The position numbers and the translations under genes were made by a program. A model generated the notes under the pieces. It did not search any database. It saw only the letters and a program-made list of their open reading frames with translations, and was not told the DNA's origin. From Bacteroidales bacterium (GTDB lineage: Bacteria; Bacteroidota; Bacteroidia; Bacteroidales; Lentimicrobiaceae): a stretch of DNA of 64,000 nt. The DNA is taken from positions 26,166 through 90,165 of the forward strand of contig JADJEQ010000039.1 in the NCBI GenBank assembly GCA_016709025.1. The letters run 5' to 3'. Shown piece after piece: positions 57,108 to 64,000 of the stretch. How positions within the stretch are numbered: position 1 is the first letter of the stretch; each line of letters begins with the position of its first letter.

Positions 57108-58017
57108 TTCTCAGCTTTATAATTTTCACCAATCAGTTGATTAAAAGCCTTAACCAGATGATCTTCTGACATTAAGAAAGGAATTTCCGTTTTTAGTCGA
57201 AGACATTTCAAGAAAACGAGCATACGCGCAGAGTGATGTTTTGAACTGAGCTCATGGGCTGCCAGTTTGGATGCGAGTCCGAACATTGAGTGCATCCCTG
57301 ACCGAAAGGGTTTGATGATCCCTGGCATTGCTGTGCCAGAGTGTCCAGAATACATCCAGCAAGCGGTTTACCTCTCCGTTCATTCCCTTGAAATGTTCAC
57401 GGATAACATCATCAATTTCAGCAGGAAGCGGATAATCAACCCTGATCAGTGGCTTCATCCTTGAGAGGATAAACTCCGGAAGCAGGTTGATGTCGGCTGA
57501 GTTGGTTGCCGCAATAAAGCGAAACCCATCGTGGGCATATACCCTTTCGCCAAGCAGCGTTGAATCAATATACCTTCGTTCGTCAAGCACACTAACCAAC
57601 AATGCCAGTGCCCTTGGGCGGATTTTACCAATTTCATCAATAAAACAGATTCCTCCGTTGATCATAGCCGTAACAAGAGGCGACAACATATAATCCATCA
57701 TCATGTTTCCATTGTCGCTGAACCTGACGGAACAGGCCAGGTCTTCGGCGGTAACATCCTCATGACCCTGAAAAATATACAATACATTACCCGATGTTCT
57801 GGCAAGTTCATATACCAGCCGGTTTTTGCCAACCCCGGGGCCGCCCAGCAGCAAGGGGCTCATCGGAAGGTGATCACTCCCCGAAAGCCAGGCGGCCGTA
57901 ATTAGGTTTTGTTCTTTCACCCTGCCTGAAAATCCTTTCAGAAATTCAGGTCTGGGGTTGAATGGTGCACTTGGGAAAGCCGATTTGTGTCCCAGAATAA
58001 TTTTGTTCTCGTCCCAT
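57092..58017 (-). CDS. MoxR-type AAA+ ATPase, frameshifted
   Basis: Two frames join near 57284 to one AAA+ domain of about 308 residues. Motifs: Walker A GGPGVGKNRLV (Asn replaces the usual Thr or Ser after Lys), Walker B GICFIDEIGKI, sensor 1 ATNSADI, arginine region FILSRM and the lid SVRDAL-MFGLASKLAAHEL. The best start is the ATG at 58015-58017; one base must be removed there to give DENKIILGHKSAFP in frame, otherwise a GTG at 57918-57920. MoxR ATPases act as chaperones with vWA or propeller partners. No vWA gene was seen, but a WD40 gene is immediately upstream. Confidence 0.82.
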
Positions 58018-58035
58018 GGTTAATGCGGTTTTTAT

Positions 58036-59314
58036 TTATTGTTCATCAAAAAGTTGCAATCTCAGATCACTGCCCATCCCCAATAAATCAACATCCCCGG
58101 GCTTACCAAAAACATCATGTAAAACACTGAGTGAATTCCATGAATGCCTCAGATATTCGCCGGTTTTCCCATAAATGGGGATGCCCGTTGTTTTATCCAT
58201 TGCTTCAATGGATGCGGTATCGTTGGTAAAATAATGCCCACCGCCTTTCGGGAAAACACCGGCTGAATTGCCGAAAATATGAATGGTCGCCACAAATTCC
58301 GGATGCGACAAATCCTTCAGATCAAAAACATCAATCTGCCCGTTGTCACCACCGGTAAGCAAAAGTTGATTGATAAAATCCATTGACCATAAATCACTGT
58401 TACCGATTTTACAGGTGCTTACACAGTTCAGGTCAGGAAGCTCCCATATTTTTATGGTACCATCAAAGCTGATGGTGCAGAAGTGATCACCACTCCAGGG
58501 GATCATTCTGATGGAAGAAACGTCCCTGGTATGGCAATGAAATTTGAATAAAACCTCTTTTGAGCCCAGGTGGTAGAAATGCACATGTCCGGTGATATCC
58601 GTAATCAGCAAAAAATTGTGTTCCGGGCAGAGGCAGAATGTTCTGAGATTTTTTGTAATAAACAGGGATGCAATCAGCGAAAGATCATTTGTTCGGTAAG
58701 TTGTCAGATAACCGCTGTTGGAAATTACAAACAGGATGTCGTTATGCTCGAGGCTCATTCCGCTTCTCAACACCTCACTGTGAACGCCGGTCTCAGTAAT
58801 AATGCCTTGCAGCCTTCCATCCCTGATATTCCATTTTCTCACAATGTTTTGATTGCACAATGGATCCAGATCAGAGTCATAGCTGAAAGCGTACACAGAC
58901 TCTCCGTCAGAAGAGACTACTGCGTGTGGTGACCTGCCCATTTTTGCTTCTGTAAGGCATAAGCGCTCCTGCAGACTGTAATAGTTTACCAGACGCACAG
59001 TTCCATCCCACCCGGCTGAGATAATTTCATTTTTATGCACAGCCAGATTTCCGCACGGTCCTTTTATGGAGTTTGTGCTCCTCAGCATGCCGGTGCCAAG
59101 GTTGAAAATGCACGCTGTTGCCCGAAAGGTATGAAACCACCAGTGCATGGTCTTCTTTGTAATAGAACATGGATCTGATTCCGGAGTTATAGCTCCCCGA
59201 TTTCATCCTGAAGTAAATATGATCACCTGAGTATTCGGCTAAATAACCAGAGTCTGATTTTGTCAGCTCATTTTTACCCGTGTCCCCGATCGTAGAAAGA
59301 CTAAATGAATCCAT
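58036..59314 (-). CDS. WD40-type beta-propeller protein, frameshifted
   Basis: Two frames join near 59120. The protein of about 426 residues has repeated propeller blades, for example NEIISAGWDGTVRLVNYYSL, HFCTISFDGTIKIWELPDL and LLLTGGDNGQIDVFDLKDL, spaced about 40-45 residues. It has no signal peptide, so it is cytosolic. Propeller proteins next to MoxR ATPases are a known arrangement in NTP-dependent conflict systems, where they may be sensor or scaffold. It lies 18 bases upstream of the MoxR gene. Confidence 0.8.
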
Positions 59315-59339
59315 GATAAATAAGTTTTAATGATGATTA

Positions 59340-60486
59340 TCAGACAATTTCGGACACCTTCTTAGATTGAAGGCAAGCAGTGATTTCAGCACTTTTGCTT
59401 ACAATGGATTGGTCCAGGTACACTATTTGCCGGGCCAGAAAGCTTTCGTGCATGGTTGCCAGATCTTCATCACAGATGTTTCTTGATTTGAAACTGGTAT
59501 AATTCAAAGCCTGTATGGTTAAAAGCCGCTCATCCAGTTTTTTCTGAAGTCTGAACCGGGCTTCTTCAGGGTTCTCACCATGATTTTCAAAACCCCTGTC
59601 GATTGGCAAAATCCCAAAAAACATTTCGAGCCCCTTCAGTTTCCTGTATAACAGCACCTTGCTCAGCAAATCGGTAAGCTTACTGTAATTCAGGAGGGTA
59701 TCCGTCTGATTATCCGTAGAATCATTATAGATTTCCACCGAACTGATAAACAATTCGTTGAGATCATTATGATGTAATTCATTCCTGCCGGCAAGGTGAA
59801 TTTCCCTGCAGTTTTTTGAAATCAGTCTGAATACCAGTTTGATTTTTGTCCACAACTCTTTTTCTGACTTTAAATTCCCGGATCCATTGATTTTATCATT
59901 TACAGAGTAGTTTTCTAGTGCTACCACCTTATCGTTTGATCTGGAATCAACGATGAAATTGTAGTATTGGAGGTCCAGTTCGGTTTCGTTACTGATCTCC
60001 GGGTTGCGCGCAAGGATGAGCCTTATCTCCAATTGCCGGAGCACTTCCAGCTTTGATTCTATTACCCGTAACCATTGTTCGAATCTCTTATGGTACCTTT
60101 GTTAACCAATTGAACCATACGATATTGAGAAAGGTAATGATCAGTAATCAACATCTGCCGGAACATACAGCCAATGCCCTTGCTCGTGGCTTCTGATACC
60201 TGCTTGAAATTTACAATGCTGTATTCCGAAAGGAGCAAAACAGGTAATTTAAACAACTTATTTCCAAGGATATAATTCAATACAGCCTGAAAAAAAGAAG
60301 CATCGAAATCCAGTTGATAAATCCGGCAGATATTTTCCAGTTAAGTTTAATCCCGGACAAGTAGGAATCAAGACCATTCCCAAATCCAGCAGTAAATGAA
60401 ACTGAAACTTCGCGGTCGATATCCAGCAATGTGGTTCCTGAATTGCCAATCTGATCCGGTGTATAATTCCACTCCAGCAAAACATA
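59340..60486 (-). CDS. Unknown protein, partner of the MoxR/propeller genes, frameshifted
   Basis: Three pieces (60486 to about 60335, to about 60066, then to 59340) join by single-base insertions into about 382 residues. The N-terminus (LLEWNYTPDQIGNSGTTLLD) is followed by DREVSVSFTAGFGNGLDSY, and the C-terminal half is helical with FHGILPI-like and LYRKLKGLEMFFGIL segments. No family was recognised. Start position is uncertain: ATG at 60484-60486 needs one extra T to be in frame. Order and spacing place it in the MoxR operon. Confidence 0.55.
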
Positions 60487-60514
60487 ACCTTCAAATGCCT
60501 TTTAACGATCAGGG

Positions 60515-60734
60515 TCAGCGCCTGAAAAGGATCAAGATTGTTGCAAATGCCAGCCCGATAATTATTTCCGGATCTTCAATCTGATCGGCTATATTATCTG
60601 TTGACCCTTCATCAAAGCAAACCGGAAGAACTGAAACGAAATCTTCCTTATTTATGCTTGACGGTCTTTTTAAGAAGATCGTTTAAATCTCCTGATAACG
60701 GATAATAATCCGTTAAGAAATCATTTTCTCTCAT
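60515..60734 (-). CDS. Small protein with C-terminal membrane helix, first gene of the operon
   Basis: From the ATG at 60732-60734 the frame MRENDFLTDYYPLSGDLNDL continues, after one extra A in the run of five A near 60670, with INKEDFVSVLPVCFDEGST and a hydrophobic end (EIIIGLAFATILILFRR) before TGA at 60515-60517. The 72-residue protein thus has an acidic N-terminus and a C-terminal tail anchor. No family recognised. It is too short to appear as a clear gene without joining the two frames. Confidence 0.5.
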
Positions 60735-61359
60735 AATTGGCAGAACCGTTAATATGTACTATTTTTTATCCCCTGTGCACAGATAGGTTCATCAGGTTTT
60801 CTTCACTTTCCCGGTCAAAGCCTGTTCCACCTTCTGATCAACTATCCATATATGACTAATTATCAAGGTATTAGAAATTTTATTGATTGAGTAAGCTTGT
60901 TGAGATGATCAGAAATCATCTGGATCGGATTGAGAAGAAACATTCACAGACTAATTATTCAATATGCAATTGATTAAATACAGCCGGAACCAGAGATCTG
61001 AAACAGAGACAAACCTGTAGATTATGAACCTGCAAAGCCTGAATCAAATCAGATGCTATTTAAACCCGGAGAACTGTACCTGATCTCTTACCTGATTATG
61101 AGCAGAATGCAACCTGGTTAAAATCACTTTAACTTTCTGGATTGTGGTATAAAGGGCTCGAAAATCGAGCTTTCGTGGCCCTCGGATTCGATCGTGAGAA
61201 CGATCGTGACAAACGTAAAAGCTGTCTGTGAACACCAACAGCACAGGGCATTTAAAAGGGAGCATTTCTGCATTTTCTGAACAACAGGTATTCAATGTCA
61301 GACCCTTGCTGTTTGGCTGGTAGTCAACCAGCAATTGCTGAGTGATATTTCAGCCGGGA
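60735..61359. other. Divergent spacer and uncertain start of a sigma-54 activator
   Basis: Between the - strand operon and the + strand activator remnant. Two hairpins occur: GCTCG-AAAAT-CGAGC (61156-61170) and CGATCGT-GAGA-ACGATCG (61189-61206). Broken coding-like text such as IELSWPSDSIVRTIVTN suggests that the activator's N-terminal part lies here in damaged form. No sigma-54 promoter was clearly seen. Confidence 0.4.
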
Positions 61360-62340
61360 TTTATTTGAAAAAAACAAAAGATTCGATGCGCATCCCGGAT
61401 GGAGGAATGACCCTGTACTTCAGTTAATAGAAGAAGCGGAAGAAAATCCGGCGATGGAGGAAATCCTGAATCTCTGCTTGGAAATTCGTATGATATAAGA
61501 TTGGCCAGGGACTTTAGTACTGAAAGCTGCCAATTCAACTGAACCGGTTTTGATTTTGGGCGAGTCAGGCACGGGAAAGATGTTGTTGCCAAACTGAATT
61601 TTAAGCATGACAAGAAGTTCGGAAAGATATTTTCAAGTGTCAATTGCGCTGCTTTACCGGATACATTGCTTGAAGGGGAATTGTTGGCTATAAGAAAGGA
61701 ATCTTTACCGGTGCCAATCATCGAAAAATCGGTTTGTTTGATGCCAGCGAAGAAGGTACCGTTTTCCTGGATGAGGTGGGCGAACTATCCCCTGCAAACC
61801 AGGCCAAACTCCTGCTGGCCGTGGAATCAAAAATAATCAGGCAGATCGGCTCTAACGAAAGCAAACAAACGAATTTCAGGATACTGGCAGCCACCAACCG
61901 CAACATCGACCACATGGTTATCCAGGAGCAATTTCGCGACGATCTGCTGCAAAGGCTCAATACAATCAGGATCGGCATACCTCCTTAAGAAGTCATCCTG
62001 AAGACATCCTTCGCTCGCCGATCATTTCTGGTCGACATTGTCAACAACCATAAGCTATCAGAAGAATTCCACCAGCAACTCAAAGCCTACAGCTGGCCGG
62101 GAATGTAAGGGAGTTGAAGACCTTTTTAAACAGTATAAGGGATATCTTCAGCGACATATCACCTGGTCCTGAACACTTTCATGCGATCTGGAAAATGCGT
62201 GCCGCAACGCCTCTAGGAACTGCCAGGGGCGCTCAGCAGGATGCCTCAAAACTGCTCAGGTTGGAATCGCAGCTTCGCCTGACCAATCTCCAGAACATTA
62301 TCAGGGGCATTAAGGTTTCTGCCCGTCCGGTCTTGAATGG
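61360..62340 (+). pseudogene. Sigma-54-dependent transcription activator, multiply frameshifted
   Basis: Conserved bEBP motifs appear in order but in changing frames: LILGESGTGK (Walker A), SVNCAALPDTLLEGELFG, KKGIFTGAN (GAFTGA variant), GTVFLDEVGELSPANQAKLL (Walker B), RILAATNRNID and QFRDDLLQRLNTIRI, then SWPGNVRELKTFL. At least four frame changes occur between 61500 and 62110. The GAFTGA loop reads GIFTGA. No clear C-terminal HTH was seen after the GNVREL segment. It is divergent to the MoxR operon and would be its natural regulator if intact. Confidence 0.75.
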
Positions 62341-62732
62341 CGGACAAAACTGAAATCAGACAAAATGCTTACCGGCAATTAAAGACTTATATTTCAAGCC
62401 AGATTGTCCTGATTTGATGAATTGTGCCTTGAGCCGGTATATTTCGCAGAATACGGTCTCTTCAAAGATATCACCCGGTTCAGGTATCTGCTTGAAAAAT
62501 GGTGAACACCTGGCCGCCATCTGCCGGTCAGTTCGATCCTGAATTGATAAGCGGGTTGAAAACCTTACGAAATTATCACAAGGAAAATTCCGAAACTGGC
62601 GGGGAAAACTGATCTTTGATGGAATTCCACCTCTCCCGAAACATTCCTCCTGACTTGATTGGGTGAATGACAGAATCACGAATTCCACGAAAACAGGTCA
62701 AGGATGAATGAATTCACTGTTTCAGGTCCTTG
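62341..62732. other. Spacer or decayed coding region
   Basis: Fragments such as EYGLFKDITRFRYLLEKW on the + strand look coding and may be the tail of the activator gene, but stops interrupt every few codons. I cannot assign a gene. Confidence 0.3.
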
Positions 62733-64000
62733 CTAACACCCAACCTCCACCACCTCTACCTCCCTTCCGGGTAAATCAGCCATGCCCTTGATGCCGGGAT
62801 AGCCCATTCCGCTGAGCAATGAAGCATGAGTGCCTTACCTGCCCCTGATGCGAATCCATTGGCTTACTGGATTGTGGTCGATGATAATATCCGTATATGA
62901 ATCGTGAAATACAATTCTGTCGGGTCGCAGACTTTACCTCCGGGGGCCAGAATTTCCGTTTCTGCCGCAACCTTGCCACTACCATCAAAAAACGGTATCA
63001 AATCGGATGCCCGAGAACCTGATGAAGTTTTTCACCCAGAAATGAATCGGTATCCGCGATACCTTGCTGCACCAGCCTCACAACAGCATGTTCTACATCG
63101 GCGGCTGTAGAAATCATTGACAATGCCAGGTGCAGAAGATTACCGCTGGCTGTCCTCCACATGGGGCTCTCAGCCTGCCACACCTGAGGAGCACGTCATG
63201 CAAAAATCAACCTGTTCCGCCAGTCGCTGCCAAGAAAATCATTCATGAAAGTATCGTCACCGAAAGAAGGTTTTCGCAGCATTGACATCCACTTTCTTCC
63301 CAAATTCAAAAAACAATTTTTGTGGCGAAAGAATTTTTAGCGTACTCAAGAAAAAGGCGTACAACAAACCAGTAACCGATTTCAGTTCTCCTGAGTCTTT
63401 TGGGGGCTTACCCCTATAACATAAAGCCGCTCCGAGGCCCTGTAAAAGCACCATAAACAAGGTTCAGCAAATCAAGTTTTGTTTCTTATTGGAACTCTGT
63501 GGTAAACGTCGAAAATTTGGTCTTTCAAGTTTTTTTTCAATCTTCAGCAAAGTCACCTCAAGTTCTTCCAAATCCGGGTCATTCAACTCAACCCAGGTCG
63601 ATTTGCGCGTTATTCCAGGAAATATCATCATCGGCGAAAGCATAGATAACCACCGGGAACTCGAGCCCCTTTTGGTTGGAATGGTCATGATCTGCACGGC
63701 ATCAGGCGATAGCGGCAGAACCACTGATAGCTTCGATTTTTTTGTTCCCAGTATTCCAGAAATCCGATATGGCAGGGTTCTTTCCTGTTGAAAACTTTAG
63801 CACCTCATCCAGCAAGAATTGAATGTAAAACGGGGATTTTCGATGCAGCCCGAAAATCCGGGATCAGTTCTTCGCAGGTATCGTACAAAGACATCCCAAT
63901 GAAAATTAGCCGGATCAATTTCAAATCCTTTCCAGCCTCAGCAAGGCAACAAAACCGGATGGACTAAGTGCTTCATCATAAATCCGGTGAATATCAATTC
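62733..64000 (-). pseudogene. UvrD-type helicase with PD-(D/E)XK nuclease, C-terminal part, multiply frameshifted
   Basis: Reading the minus strand from the right edge across several frame changes gives helicase motifs KGLEFPVVIYAFADDD (motif V region) and LLNLVYGAFTGPR, close to the NLVYVAFTRP of motif VI. Then a nuclease end follows: AAETEILAPGGKV, DRIVFHDSYTDIIIDH and VRH-type helix text, ending EVEVVEVGC before TAG at 62733-62735. This is the AddA/RecB-like architecture of Bacteroidota double-strand break repair or exonuclease V subunits. The N-terminal part lies outside. Because RecB-like genes are usually intact, the many frameshifts probably reflect poor sequence at this end. Confidence 0.7.

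Overview
The window is from a member of the Bacteroidota, probably a Bacteroidia-class anaerobe known from environmental or assembled data. The evidence is gene content: a ribosomal protein S1 with a long acidic N-terminal extension, a short primary sigma factor of the Bacteroidota type, PorSS-era style secreted proteins with GEVED and PKD domains, and TAnnTTTG promoter boxes in front of several housekeeping genes. No ribosomal RNA, tRNA, CRISPR array or transposase was recognised.

Left part (1-32.1 kb), core genome. A hybrid histidine kinase end, ribonuclease Z, rpsA, yidC and pyrG, a stand-alone receiver, rpoD (split by one frameshift), a DegP/HtrA protease, dapF, a GNAT, mltG, a phosphohexomutase, a DUF2279-type protein, ychF, two paralogous lipoproteins around a membrane protein, pbpC, a secreted C39-like multidomain protein, and a selenium pair (a cysteine desulfurase fused to selenide-water dikinase, and the tRNA 2-selenouridine synthase mnmH). 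Intergenic spaces here are filled with degenerate 7-8 bp repeat families, including two larger tandem duplications.

Middle part (32.8-50.5 kb), accessory island on the + strand. It encodes a RelA/SpoT-TPR-SLOG-RyR protein, a TrkA-N channel-like membrane protein, a Nudix hydrolase, a TIR protein, a TIR-polyproline-FGE protein, a DUF4062 remnant, a TIR-like/phosphofructokinase fusion, a secreted PQQ-propeller protein, a small conserved protein, a membrane protein, a TIR-NB-ARC-TPR protein and a truncated FISYS-type ORF. This looks like a nucleotide-centred conflict or immunity cluster. The intergenic repeats of the left half are absent here.

Right part (50.5-61 kb), a second accessory block on the - strand. 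A DUF4143 ATPase is followed by what looks like one long operon read from 60.7 down to 51.9 kb: a small membrane protein, an unknown protein, a WD40 propeller, a MoxR AAA+ ATPase, a TraB/EreA-like unknown, a membrane-anchored propeller, a SpoT-like HD hydrolase, a metallophosphoesterase and a membrane protein. This resembles the MoxR/beta-propeller NTP-dependent conflict systems. Divergent from it lies a broken sigma-54 activator, and the right edge holds the C-terminal half of a UvrD-type helicase/PD-(D/E)XK nuclease.

Quality caveat. Many accessory genes and the essential rpoD carry single-base indels, mostly in short homopolymers, and their density rises steeply to the right (worst at 61-64 kb). 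Three genes or gene segments also contain an in-frame TAG. I treat these as single genes with disruptions. Sequencing or assembly error is the simplest explanation for many of them, but real decay or recoding cannot be excluded from the sequence alone.
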